From positions 1 through 64,000 of the forward strand of contig CAIKCJ010000029.1 of the NCBI GenBank assembly GCA_903825945.1: 64,000 nucleotides of DNA, in the 5' to 3' direction. This stretch comes from an uncultured Actinomycetes bacterium (lineage in GTDB: Bacteria; Actinomycetota; Actinomycetes; Nanopelagicales; Nanopelagicaceae). The notes under the pieces were generated by a model. That model had not been told where the DNA came from and did no database searches. It worked only from the letters and a program-made list of their open reading frames with translations. Positions 36,935 to 44,947 of the stretch are shown here, in pieces. The position numbers and the translations under genes were made by a program. The stretch's first letter is position 1. Each line of letters starts with the position of its first letter.

Positions 36935-38167
36935 TTAGAGAGGCCGAAAACGAGCCACGCACTCCACGTGTTGGGTCATCGGGAATAGGTCGTAACCAAC
37001 AATGTGATCCATTGCATACCCGTTAGCGAGTAGGAGTTTGGCATCACGAGCAAGTGAGGCAGGATCGCATGAGACATAGACAATTGTGAGCGGATGTAAG
37101 CGAGTCATAACGTCAATGACCTCTTCCCCTGCACCCGTGCGAGGTGGGTCCAGCAGAATGAGATCAACTTTATCGATCTTTGGCAGCCGAGCTTCCACTC
37201 TTCCGCTATGCACTTCTACGTTGCCAAAACCCTTAAATATTTTCTGCGCGTCTGCTACTGCACGAGCACCAGATTCAATTAAGTGAACGCGACCCTTGGG
37301 GCCAACAGCCTTTGCCAATGGCGCTGTAAAAAGACCAACCCCACCGTAAAGATCGCAGACAATGTCTCCGCTCTCAACTCCAGCGAGTTCCATAACTTCG
37401 TTGATCAGCGTTAATGGTGCACTTTTGTGAGATTGCCAGAACGATTGCGGTGAAATTTGATAGGTGAACTCACCGACCTTCTCATTGAGTTGAGTAGGCC
37501 CCGAAATGCTTCGGCCTGCACGTGAGATATTTACCTGGCCTGTGCTTGTAGAAGCTGCCTCGATGCGATCATCCCCGCCCCACTTGCGTGCAGAGAGTGC
37601 GTAAACATCAATTAACTCATCAGCTATTAAGCAATCATCAATTTCGATAACTTCGTTGGTGCGGTTAGCATAAAGACCGATATGGCCGGTATCACCGATC
37701 GCAAAATCCATTCGCGTGCGCCAATGAAGACCATCCTCGGGTTTGACTCCCCGAACCTCGCAACGAATATCCAATCCACCAAGTCGTGAGAATTGTTCGA
37801 CGATCACAGCGGACTTCAGCTCGCGTTGGTATGCAAGATCTATATGCTGGAAGTCGCATCCTCCGCATCCTCCAGGTACGGCGAATCTGCATGGGGCCTC
37901 GACTCGGTGTGGTGATGGCTCAAGAATTTCGACCGCATCTCCTCTGGCCATCTTGGAGTTGACTGCTGTGATCTCCACCAAAACCTTCTCGCCTGGGATG
38001 GCATGACGTACAAAAATTACTTGTCCTTCAAATCGGGCCACGCAGTGGCCGCCATGTGCAATCGCACCAATCTGGACCTCAACGATCTCACCGACCTTGA
38101 GCCGATCAGAATCAGGGGCAATCCCCTGGGTTTGCGCTGAAGGTGTGACGGGCGTTTTTTCATCCAT
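36935..38167 (-). CDS. TRAM-domain class I SAM-dependent RNA methyltransferase
   Basis: A TrmA/RumA-type RNA (uracil-5-)-methyltransferase of 410 residues. An N-terminal TRAM RNA-binding domain (about 22-80) is followed by an iron-sulfur cysteine cluster (CRFAVPGGCGGCDFQH) and the Rossmann methyltransferase domain (VCDLYGGVGLF, LLDPPRTGAG). The catalytic cysteine lies in IVYVSCDPASLARD. The target base, in 23S rRNA or tRNA, cannot be assigned from sequence. It is divergent from the trkA pair, the same arrangement as Rv2689c next to ceoB-ceoC. Confidence 0.93.
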   Translation of the reverse strand: MDEKTPVTPSAQTQGIAPDSDRLKVGEIVEVQIGAIAHGGHCVARFEGQVIFVRHAIPGEKVLVEITAVNSKMARGDAVEILEPSPHRVEAPCRFAVPGGCGGCDFQHIDLAYQRELKSAVIVEQFSRLGGLDIRCEVRGVKPEDGLHWRTRMDFAIGDTGHIGLYANRTNEVIEIDDCLIADELIDVYALSARKWGGDDRIEAASTSTGQVNISRAGRSISGPTQLNEKVGEFTYQISPQSFWQSHKSAPLTLINEVMELAGVESGDIVCDLYGGVGLFTAPLAKAVGPKGRVHLIESGARAVADAQKIFKGFGNVEVHSGRVEARLPKIDKVDLILLDPPRTGAGEEVIDVMTRLHPLTIVYVSCDPASLARDAKLLLANGYAMDHIVGYDLFPMTQHVECVARFRPL

Positions 38168-38249
38168 GCCTCAACCTTAATGGCTCGGCCACAGCCCTCT
38201 CATACACACCGAGTGCTGGCGCGGTGTAAAGGCCAGAATGGTATAGGTT

Positions 38250-38918
38250 ATGCGCGTGCATGTAGTCATTATGGGTTGCGGTCGTGTGGGTTCCGGGCTG
38301 GCTAAAGAGTTAGAAGCCGCTGGTCACTCAATTTCTATTATTGATCAAAATCGCGAAGCGTTTCGCAGACTTGGTCCTGACTTCAAAGGCCGCACAATTG
38401 CTGGCGTTGGATTTGATAAGGACATTCTTCTCGAAGCCGGTATCCAAAATGCAGGCGGCTTTGCTGCCGTATCAAATGGAGATAACTCCAACATTCTGGC
38501 GGCGCGAGTTGCTCGCGAAACGTACAACGTCTCTAATGTTGTCGCTCGTATTTATTCACCTGAACGTGCAGAAATTTATCAGCGCCTTGGCATCCCTACG
38601 GTTGCAACTGTTCTTTGGACTACAGACCAGATCATTAGGCGTCTAGCTCCAGGCGGCTCGCATTCAGAATGGCGGGATGCGAGTGGAACGATTGAACTCT
38701 GCGAAGTTGCGCTACATAAAGGTTGGTTTGGAAAGCCTATTACCCTGCTAGAAGAGGCAGCGGATGTACGAGTTGCTCTAATCACGCGATTGGGAGAAGG
38801 CGTCATTCCTAACTCCCACACTGTTATTCAATCTGGAGACCTTGTGCATGTCACTCTCGAAGAGTCGCGCCGTGCCGAAGTTGATGCCATTTTGCTAGCC
38901 TCACCGGAAAGCGAGTAA
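38250..38918 (+). CDS. trkA: Potassium uptake protein TrkA, first copy
   Basis: A 222-residue cytosolic gating subunit with an RCK-N NAD-binding domain (MGCGRVGSGLAKEL, GXGXXG at 9-14) and an RCK-C domain (about 138-215). It senses nucleotide and gates a potassium transporter. It is paired with a second copy 4 bp downstream, as CeoB-CeoC in Mycobacterium. The permease seen beside them in Mycobacterium and the TrkG/H channel itself are not in this window. Confidence 0.93.
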   Translation: MRVHVVIMGCGRVGSGLAKELEAAGHSISIIDQNREAFRRLGPDFKGRTIAGVGFDKDILLEAGIQNAGGFAAVSNGDNSNILAARVARETYNVSNVVARIYSPERAEIYQRLGIPTVATVLWTTDQIIRRLAPGGSHSEWRDASGTIELCEVALHKGWFGKPITLLEEAADVRVALITRLGEGVIPNSHTVIQSGDLVHVTLEESRRAEVDAILLASPESE

Positions 38919-38922
38919 GGAT

Positions 38923-39582
38923 ATGAAGATCGCTATTGCAGGGGCAGGAAATGTAGGGCGTTCGATTGCTCGCGAACTACTGGAGAACGGACATCAAGTT
39001 CTTCTGATCGATCGCGATCCTAAGGCGCTCAAGATGGATAGCGTCCCTCAGGCTGAATGGTTGCTTGCGGATGCTTGCGAAATAGCTTCTCTCGACAATG
39101 CCAAGCTTGCTGGTGTTCAGGTTCTTGTTGCAGCAACCGGCGATGACAAAGTAAATCTTGTCTGCTCTCTCTTAGCCAAGACTGAGTACGGAGTACCACG
39201 AGTAGTTGCGCGCATTAATCACCCTAAAAATGAGTGGCTCTTTGACTCTGCATGGGGCGTGGACGTTGCGGTATCGACTCCGCGCATCATCTCAGCACTT
39301 GTAGAAGAGGCCGTCTCGGTAGGCGATGTTGTCCGCCTCTTCACTCTCAAGCGCGGTGGCGCTAACCTCGTTGAGATCACCTTGCCTGAAAGCGCAGCAT
39401 GCTGCGGCAAGACTGTAGCGGAAATTCCATTTCCTGATGACACATCGTTGGCCACAATCGTTCGTGATGGACACGTCATCACTCCGAGCGCACAGGATCA
39501 ACTCCTCAGCGGCGATGAACTTATCTTTTTATCGACTAGCGCAGCTGAAGATAAACTGAAGACTTGCTTACTCGGTAACTGA
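38923..39582 (+). CDS. trkA: Potassium uptake protein TrkA, second copy
   Basis: A 219-residue RCK-N plus RCK-C protein (AIAGAGNVGRSIARELL, 5-21; C-terminal GDELIFLSTS). It probably forms a mixed ring with the first copy, which is encoded just upstream with a ribosome site GTAAGGATATG at the junction. Its 3' end overlaps the convergent DUF3159 gene by 15 bp. Confidence 0.93.
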   Translation: MKIAIAGAGNVGRSIARELLENGHQVLLIDRDPKALKMDSVPQAEWLLADACEIASLDNAKLAGVQVLVAATGDDKVNLVCSLLAKTEYGVPRVVARINHPKNEWLFDSAWGVDVAVSTPRIISALVEEAVSVGDVVRLFTLKRGGANLVEITLPESAACCGKTVAEIPFPDDTSLATIVRDGHVITPSAQDQLLSGDELIFLSTSAAEDKLKTCLLGN

Positions 39583-40203
39583 TTCTGGAGCTTTAACCGT
39601 AGGGACCTTGCGCAAGATGAGCCAGGTGATCCAACCAGTTGCAAAAAAGAGTGGGTAACCCATCACCACAAGTGCAGTTCCAAGCCAATTGAGTTTATTA
39701 GCTTTATACAGCGGGTACTGAATAAGAAGACGTGAAATAAACAAACCAAACCAGACCCATCCTGCGCGAACGTAAGCAGATTTGCGGGCGGAGTTCTTTC
39801 TCCAGGCAACGTTCTCGCCAAGGATAGGTCCAAGAATCAATCCCAACACAGGCCACCCCGTAAGGTTGGTGATCAAATAAAGTGCGGCGTATAGCGCATT
39901 AATAATGAGTCCAGGGAGATAAAAATCTTTGGCCTTACCAGTGTGATGTGCGATGAGCGCACAGATTGCCACGATGAAAATGCCCGAGAGCGCATGTTGC
40001 AGTGTTTCGCGTCGTACTAGGCGGACGATGGTCAAAACTACGGAGAGCGCTAAAGCTGCAATTGCTGAATGATCAAGATTTTTCGTCACGTCATATGTGA
40101 TCAAGAAAAGAATCGAAGGGGTGCCGGTATCTACTATTCCGCGGGCGCCACCTAAAGTGCCCAGGATCTTGGCTTTATCTTCTTCGTGCCCCTCATAACT
40201 CAT
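39568..40203 (-). CDS. DUF3159 membrane protein
   Basis: A 211-residue polytopic membrane protein with five or six hydrophobic segments, recognised by its opening GGARGIVDTGTPSILFLITY and its conserved place next to the trkA pair (Rv2693c). Function unknown. Its ATG overlaps the dut stop (ATGA), so it is co-translated with dUTPase. Confidence 0.88.
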   Translation of the reverse strand: MSYEGHEEDKAKILGTLGGARGIVDTGTPSILFLITYDVTKNLDHSAIAALALSVVLTIVRLVRRETLQHALSGIFIVAICALIAHHTGKAKDFYLPGLIINALYAALYLITNLTGWPVLGLILGPILGENVAWRKNSARKSAYVRAGWVWFGLFISRLLIQYPLYKANKLNWLGTALVVMGYPLFFATGWITWLILRKVPTVKAPESVTE

Positions 40204-40637
40204 GAAGATTTACCCGTGGAGCCAAATCCACCTTCGGCTCGCTCGGAGCCTGGAAGGTTGTCTACTTCAACAAAAGTAGCGTTCTCCACCTTCTGAATCA
40301 CCAACTGCGCGATTCGATCACCTTTTGCGAAAGAGACCTCTTCGTGGAGATCGTGATTGATCAAAATGATCTGAAGCTCCCCGCGAAATCCTGCATCGAT
40401 CGTTCCAGGCGTATTCACCATAGATATTCCATATTTAATCGCCAACCCAGAACGCGGGTGAACAAACGCTGCATATCCAAATGGGAGTGCAATGGAGAGT
40501 CCTGTTGGAATTAAGGCCCGCTCCCCTGGCTTGAGTGTGAAGTCAATCCGCGTGGTGACATCCGCACCAGCATCTCCAGGCTTGCCATATTTAGGCAATG
40601 GAACGTCGGGATAGAGTCGTTTTACTAAAACATCCAT
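40200..40637 (-). CDS. dut: Deoxyuridine 5'-triphosphate nucleotidohydrolase
   Basis: Trimeric dUTPase, 145 residues, which keeps uracil out of DNA and supplies dUMP. All five motifs can be found: PGDAGADVT (21-29), PRSGLAIKYGI, GTIDAGFRGELQI with the catalytic Asp, a GDRIAQLVI segment, and the C-terminal ERAEGGFGSTGKS arm. The gene is upstream of DUF3159 and divergent from DUF3093. Confidence 0.97.
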   Translation of the reverse strand: MDVLVKRLYPDVPLPKYGKPGDAGADVTTRIDFTLKPGERALIPTGLSIALPFGYAAFVHPRSGLAIKYGISMVNTPGTIDAGFRGELQIILINHDLHEEVSFAKGDRIAQLVIQKVENATFVEVDNLPGSERAEGGFGSTGKSS

Positions 40638-40693
40638 AGCCGCATCGTAATCGCTTGGCTCCTATCTCACTGCAGGATCGCTAAAGTGGCACC

Positions 40694-41140
40694 ATGAGGA
40701 TTGTCGATAGAAAATTTAGCGAGCGAGTTGGATGGCCGATTTGGCTCTGGCTGTTTCTACTATTTCTAGCCGGCACGCTCTCTCTTGCGTTCTGGGCTGC
40801 CCTTGGAAACTCATGGGGAGCCTTCTCGATGCTTATTCAATTTCTCGGCCTACTTTTTCTATCGCAGAGCACTCCACTGCTTGTGGAAGCAGATGACCGA
40901 GAGTTGCGCGTGGGAAGCGCTCGACTTGAGCGAAAATTTATCTCTGGCCTGACGCCGTTAACAGCTGATGAGATGCGAAAGGCTCGGGGGCCTCTGGCCA
41001 ATCCGGCCGCCTATCTGGCCATAAGATTTTGGATTCCTACCGGAATTAAAGTTGAGGTAACTGATCCCAATGATCCAACGCCATATTGGCTCATAAGCAG
41101 CAAAAAAGCGCATCAGTTAATTGATGCGCTTTCTGCCTAA
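40694..41140 (+). CDS. DUF3093 membrane protein
   Basis: A 148-residue protein with two N-terminal hydrophobic segments (about residues 15-33 and 39-56), then a soluble part with the pattern ARGPLANPAAYLAIRFWIPTG. Function unknown; the family is found beside dut in actinobacteria (Rv2698). The last codons form a strong hairpin (41105-41132) that may serve as terminator. Confidence 0.87.
   Translation: MRIVDRKFSERVGWPIWLWLFLLFLAGTLSLAFWAALGNSWGAFSMLIQFLGLLFLSQSTPLLVEADDRELRVGSARLERKFISGLTPLTADEMRKARGPLANPAAYLAIRFWIPTGIKVEVTDPNDPTPYWLISSKKAHQLIDALSA
41105..41132. terminator. Terminator-like hairpin inside the DUF3093 3' end
   Basis: AAAGCGCATCA / TGATGCGCTTT, a perfect 11-bp stem with a 6-base loop, lies within the last 12 codons of DUF3093 and before the convergent DUF4193 gene. 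A and T tracts on its edges make it usable from both sides. Confidence 0.6.
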
Positions 41141-41197
41141 TAGCTTTTACATACTATCTATCTAGATCTAGCTATCCAGGAACTCATGACATGTTTC

Positions 41198-41494
41198 TTA
41201 GTCGCAATCCTTACAGACTGCCTTAGCACCTTCTCCGCGAGCAAGCTGCGAGGAGTGGTGGACAAGAAAACAACGTGAGCATGTAAATTCATCCGTCTGC
41301 TTTGGTACAACGCGAACAGTCAACTCTTCGCCAGATAGGTCCGCTCCTGGGAGCTCTAGGTTCTCCGCGGCATCCTCTTCATCGATATCGACTTGACCTG
41401 ATTGGGCATCAGCTCGACGAGCTTTAAGCTCTTCTAGCGACTCCTCGTGTAACTCTTCATCGGTCTTTCGGGGTGTGTCGTAATCGGTTGCCAT
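41198..41494 (-). CDS. DUF4193 protein (dksA/zinc-ribbon-like)
   Basis: A 98-residue acidic protein with a C-terminal zinc-binding pattern CSRCFLVHHSSQ...CKDCD (two CXXC pairs). The family is actinobacterial and lies beside DUF3093 (Rv2699c). A very strong ribosome site (AAGGAGGTG) precedes the ATG, suggesting high expression. The role is unknown; it could bind RNA polymerase or RNA, but that is a guess from its small acidic zinc-finger form. Confidence 0.9.
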   Translation of the reverse strand: MATDYDTPRKTDEELHEESLEELKARRADAQSGQVDIDEEDAAENLELPGADLSGEELTVRVVPKQTDEFTCSRCFLVHHSSQLARGEGAKAVCKDCD

Positions 41495-41555
41495 GGTGCA
41501 CCTCCTTCAAAAGTAGAACACAATCTGAAAACTCAGAACTGGGCATTAATCCCAA

Positions 41556-41582
41556 CGGGGCGGATACTGTCGTATAACCCCG
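41556..41582. promoter_or_regulatory. Hairpin upstream of DUF4193
   Basis: CGGGG (41556-41560) and CCCCG (41578-41582) with inner ATAC/GTAT pairing (41564-41567, 41572-41575). It lies 62-88 bp before the DUF4193 start, in the expected promoter or leader region. Confidence 0.35.
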
Positions 41583-41656
41583 CGTTCTACCTAATGAACA
41601 CTCGGCGTGTCGAGAATATTCCCTTGACCACGGTAGTGCCTAGCGTGAAAAGGGGG

Positions 41657-42625
41657 CTAAATAAGCCGGAGCGGCTCTTGCCCACGTGCGATTAAACGCT
41701 CGAAATGGTGCTCGCGCTTTTCGCTAAAAGAAGCAACTTCAGTGCTCATCTGATCAAGGAACTTACCCAGCTCATCGCGGGCCGCTGCGCCATCCCCGCT
41801 CAAGGTGGTTAACTCGAAGATACCCCAGGCACGCAGTACAGGCATCACTACATCTTCGAGGTGCAATTGGAGGTCATAGATTCCTGCTAACGCGATCTGC
41901 ACAGATTTGCGTCCCCAGCCAGGCATTCCAGCACCAGGCATCTGGAAGTTGGTCACAACATCGGTGATCGCACGCATAGCGGCGTTTGGCTCAAGCTTGA
42001 GAGCTTCAGCCAGCAGGTTGCGATAGAACAACATGTGGAGATTCTCATCGAGCGCAACGCGGGCGAGCATTCCTTCGCAAATCGCGTCATTGGAGATACG
42101 ACCAGTATTGCGGTGTGAAACGCGAGTAGCGAGCTCTTGAAAAGTTACATAAGCGATTGTGTGAAGCATGTCGTTTGGATATGGAGTTTTATATCCCACT
42201 GACATATGAGCCATGCGAAGATCTTCTAGTTCATTAGGATCTACTCCACGAGTTGCCATCAGATAGTCGCGAAGCACGATGCTGTGCCGGGCTTCTTCTG
42301 CCGTCCAGCGATTGATCCATGTATTCCAGGCACCATCACGGCTTGTGGAGATGGCGATCTCAGTGTGATAACTCGGCAAGTTATCTTCAGTGAGCAAATT
42401 TAAAACAAGTGAGTCTTGCGCAATCGAAGTGAGCTTTGAATCTTTAGCTTCCCATGCATCACCATTGAGAGCACCAGGGAAATTGCGACCCTCAGACCAA
42501 GGGACATACTCGTGGGGATACCAATCCTTTGTCATACCAATATGACGTTCAATCTCACGTCCAACCGCTGGCTCCAAATCTCTTATGAGACGAGCTTGGA
42601 CTGACTTTGGATCGAACTCTGGCAT
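41657..42625 (-). CDS. desA: Acyl-ACP desaturase
   Basis: Soluble di-iron stearoyl-ACP desaturase type, which puts a double bond in fatty acids for membrane fluidity. The 322-residue protein has both ferritin-like iron motifs, EEARH and DENLH. It follows trmD on the same strand, where most actinobacteria have rplS, so the local order is broken here. Two 10-bp tandem repeats just upstream (42660-42679) may be regulator sites. Confidence 0.94.
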   Translation of the reverse strand: MPEFDPKSVQARLIRDLEPAVGREIERHIGMTKDWYPHEYVPWSEGRNFPGALNGDAWEAKDSKLTSIAQDSLVLNLLTEDNLPSYHTEIAISTSRDGAWNTWINRWTAEEARHSIVLRDYLMATRGVDPNELEDLRMAHMSVGYKTPYPNDMLHTIAYVTFQELATRVSHRNTGRISNDAICEGMLARVALDENLHMLFYRNLLAEALKLEPNAAMRAITDVVTNFQMPGAGMPGWGRKSVQIALAGIYDLQLHLEDVVMPVLRAWGIFELTTLSGDGAAARDELGKFLDQMSTEVASFSEKREHHFERLIARGQEPLRLI

Positions 42626-42659
42626 TGGTAAACCTTTCGCGTGGGCAATTCAACGTACT

Positions 42660-42679
42660 ACTACTTACCACTACTTACA
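42660..42679. repeat. Tandem 10-bp repeat upstream of the desaturase
   Basis: ACTACTTACC followed directly by ACTACTTACA, 35-54 bp before the desaturase start. One helical turn apart, so a protein could bind both on one face of the DNA. Confidence 0.5.
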
Positions 42680-42717
42680 TGTTAAGCAGTAGCGCAACGT
42701 TACCCCGAAGGGTGGTG

Positions 42718-43437
42718 TTACTCGCCAGTCTGACCCAAGATCTTCTGCGTTCTTTCACGCGCAATCTTTGAGCGCCAGCCCTTAATGAGAGCATGATTGC
42801 CAGAAAGCAAGACCTCGGGGACTGATAACCCACGCCACACGGCAGGTTTGGTGTAGTTGGGATATTCCAGCATGTGGCTCTCTTCATCGCCAGGCGCTGG
42901 AATTGAATGCGATTCCTCGACCAAAGAATCAGGATTACCTAATACGCCTGGAAGCAACCGAATAATGGCTTCGAGCGTGACCAGGGTCGCCACTTCCCCA
43001 CCGTTAAGAACGTAGTCGCCGATAGACAATTCGCGAACTCGAACATGAGGCTGGGCTTGGTAGTAATCGGTGACGCGATGATCGATACCTTCGTAACGAC
43101 CACATGCGAAAATAAGATGCGATAGTCCGGCCATCTCCTGGGCCATCGACTGATTGAGTTTTTGGCCAGCCGGTGTCAGCACGACTAAATCATGAATCTG
43201 AGCATCTCTAGAATCGATTACCTGATCGATTGCAGCCCCCCATGGTTCTGGTGACATCACCATTCCTGCACCACCACCATAAGGCGTGTCATCGACGCTC
43301 TTGTGAACACCTGGCGCTTGATCGCGTAGATCGTGGATAGCGATTTCGACGATCTGCTTCTCTAACGCTTTTCCGATGAGCGAGAGCTTGAGTGGCTCAA
43401 AGTAAGCAGGAAAAATTGTGATGACATCGATCTGCAT
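42718..43437 (-). CDS. trmD: tRNA (guanine37-N1)-methyltransferase
   Basis: SPOUT methyltransferase that makes m1G37 and prevents frameshifting. The 239-residue protein opens with MQIDVITIFPAYF, and has RYEGIDHRV and the trefoil-knot segment SIGDYVLNGGE. The start at 43437 is the one with family sequence; 7 bp separate it from the rimM stop. Part of the trmD-rimM-khpA-rpsP operon. Confidence 0.97.
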   Translation of the reverse strand: MQIDVITIFPAYFEPLKLSLIGKALEKQIVEIAIHDLRDQAPGVHKSVDDTPYGGGAGMVMSPEPWGAAIDQVIDSRDAQIHDLVVLTPAGQKLNQSMAQEMAGLSHLIFACGRYEGIDHRVTDYYQAQPHVRVRELSIGDYVLNGGEVATLVTLEAIIRLLPGVLGNPDSLVEESHSIPAPGDEESHMLEYPNYTKPAVWRGLSVPEVLLSGNHALIKGWRSKIARERTQKILGQTGE

Positions 43438-43444
43438 TGGCGGC

Positions 43445-43984
43445 CTACTCATCATCGGGTTTTTCAGTCGTTGAGTCGAGTAGTTCAAAGAGTCCCGCAG
43501 GAGGTGTAATCACAACAACTTTCGCATCAATATCGATTGTTGGAACAAACTCAAGTACGAAGGGAACAAGTACTTCTCCCCGAGGTGTTGCTACTGCTAA
43601 AACATCTTGTCCAGGAAGATTCAGGACATCGGTAAGTTTGCCTAGTTCGACGCCTTCTATATCTACGACGCTGCATCCGATGAGTTGCTGTACGTGGTAC
43701 TCATCCTCAAATTGCGCTTCTTCATCCATATCAACATCAGCAAGCAGAAGTGTGTCTCGGAGTTTTTCTATAGACGTTCTGTCGTTAGCTTCTTTAAATT
43801 TGAGAAGCATAATTCCGTTGTTATCACGGACTTTTTCAATGGTAAGTGGGCCACGAGCCGCAGGATCTGTCGTGAGGGTTGCGCCTACAAAGAAGCGATC
43901 TTCAGGCAGATCCGTGCGAATTTCGATGGTGGCTTCGCCGTGCACACCGTGAGCTCGACCGATACGGCCGACCACGAGCAACAC
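43445..43984 (-). CDS. rimM: Ribosome maturation factor RimM
   Basis: Assists assembly of the 30S head by binding S19. The 179-residue protein has the N-terminal barrel (VGRIGRAHGVHGEATIEI, residues 4-21) and the PRC-barrel half (QLIGCSVVDIEGVELGKLTDV and a VLVPFV strand). The start lies 3 bp from the khpA stop. Confidence 0.95.
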   Translation of the reverse strand: MLLVVGRIGRAHGVHGEATIEIRTDLPEDRFFVGATLTTDPAARGPLTIEKVRDNNGIMLLKFKEANDRTSIEKLRDTLLLADVDMDEEAQFEDEYHVQQLIGCSVVDIEGVELGKLTDVLNLPGQDVLAVATPRGEVLVPFVLEFVPTIDIDAKVVVITPPAGLFELLDSTTEKPDDE

Positions 43985-43986
43985 TT

Positions 43987-44226
43987 TTAGCGAGCCTCGT
44001 CAGCCTCGATGAGATCGACGCGGACGGAACGTCCAGCAATAGCGCTGATAACTGTGCGCAACGCACGCGCAGTGCGTCCGTTGCGACCAATTACCTTGCC
44101 AATATCTTCTGGATGAACACGTACTTCAAGAGTTGTTCCACGACGGTGGGTCTTCTCGGTGATAACTACCTCTTCAGGGTTATCAACGATTCCCTTAACG
44201 AGATGCTCGAGAGCCTCATCAATCAT
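43987..44226 (-). CDS. khpA: KH-domain RNA-binding protein KhpA
   Basis: A 79-residue single KH domain with the GXXG loop in KVIGRNGRTARALRTVI. It binds RNA, often with KhpB, and is found between rpsP and rimM in most Gram-positive bacteria. It starts 3 bp after the rpsP stop. Confidence 0.95.
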   Translation of the reverse strand: MIDEALEHLVKGIVDNPEEVVITEKTHRRGTTLEVRVHPEDIGKVIGRNGRTARALRTVISAIAGRSVRVDLIEADEAR

Positions 44227-44228
44227 GG

Positions 44229-44780
44229 TTATTCGGCAGCCTCTACTGCAGCTTCTGCTTCAGCAACTACTTCTGCAGCAGCCTCTGTAACAGCTTCTTC
44301 GACTACGGCTTCAGCAACAGCTTCGGTAACAATCTCTTCGACTGCTTCCTTCACTTCTTCGGCAGCTGGAGCGTTCTTGGCAGCCAACTTGTCTGCAGCT
44401 TTCTTCTTTGCAGTTGTTGCGCCATCAGCAGGCTCATTCATTGCATCTTTAACAGCAGCTTCGTAAGCAAGACGCTTTTCAGGCTTTGGAGCAGCAACGC
44501 GAAGTGTTCCCTCTGTTCCAGGAAGACCCTTGAACTTCTGCCAGTCACCAGTGATTTTGAGAAGTGCCTCTACCGGCTCAGTTGGTTGCGCACCGACTCC
44601 AAGCCAATACGCCGCACGCGCTGCATCAATCTGAATGAAAGATGGTTCAGCGTTGGGGTTATAGCGACCGATCTCTTCGATAGCACGGCTATCGCGAGCG
44701 GTACGAGCATCTGCAACAACGATGCGATAGTGAGGTGTACGGATCTTTCCAAGACGCATCAACTTAATTTTTACGGCCAC
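44229..44780 (-). CDS. rpsP: 30S ribosomal protein S16
   Basis: A core 30S assembly protein; residues 1 to about 80 are the S16 domain ([29 protein letters not shown], ADRVxxWL-like [17 protein letters not shown]). The remaining 90 residues are an Ala/Glu/Lys-rich tail of low complexity, well beyond the 80-90 residues of most bacteria, though actinobacterial S16 often has such tails. The start is a GTG with an AAGGAG site upstream. First gene of the trmD operon. Confidence 0.96.
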   Translation of the reverse strand: MAVKIKLMRLGKIRTPHYRIVVADARTARDSRAIEEIGRYNPNAEPSFIQIDAARAAYWLGVGAQPTEPVEALLKITGDWQKFKGLPGTEGTLRVAAPKPEKRLAYEAAVKDAMNEPADGATTAKKKAADKLAAKNAPAAEEVKEAVEEIVTEAVAEAVVEEAVTEAAAEVVAEAEAAVEAAE

Positions 44781-44947
44781 GTGTGTGGTTTCTCCTTGAA
44801 TGATTCGGTTCGTTCAAATAATCCTCAGTGGGAGCGAGGCAATCTGAGCAATCCATAATGGATGGGTTGTGTAAGGGGTAGAGGGCCCTTTGCACAGGGT
44901 TCCAATTGTGCCACCCCGGGCGTGTCTGACCAAATTAGAGCTAGTTG
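44781..44947 (-). other. Leader region of rpsP
   Basis: 167 bp without a gene between ffh and rpsP. It holds the palindrome ATCCAT-A-ATGGAT (44851-44863) and a GGGCCC-containing stretch but no convincing gene, tRNA or SRP RNA. It is presumably the promoter and leader of the S16 operon. Confidence 0.5.

Noticed and set aside
44781-44947. SRP RNA or tRNA gene between ffh and rpsP
   Set aside because: No GGAA tetraloop helix 8 pattern or cloverleaf could be found; only a short palindrome is present.
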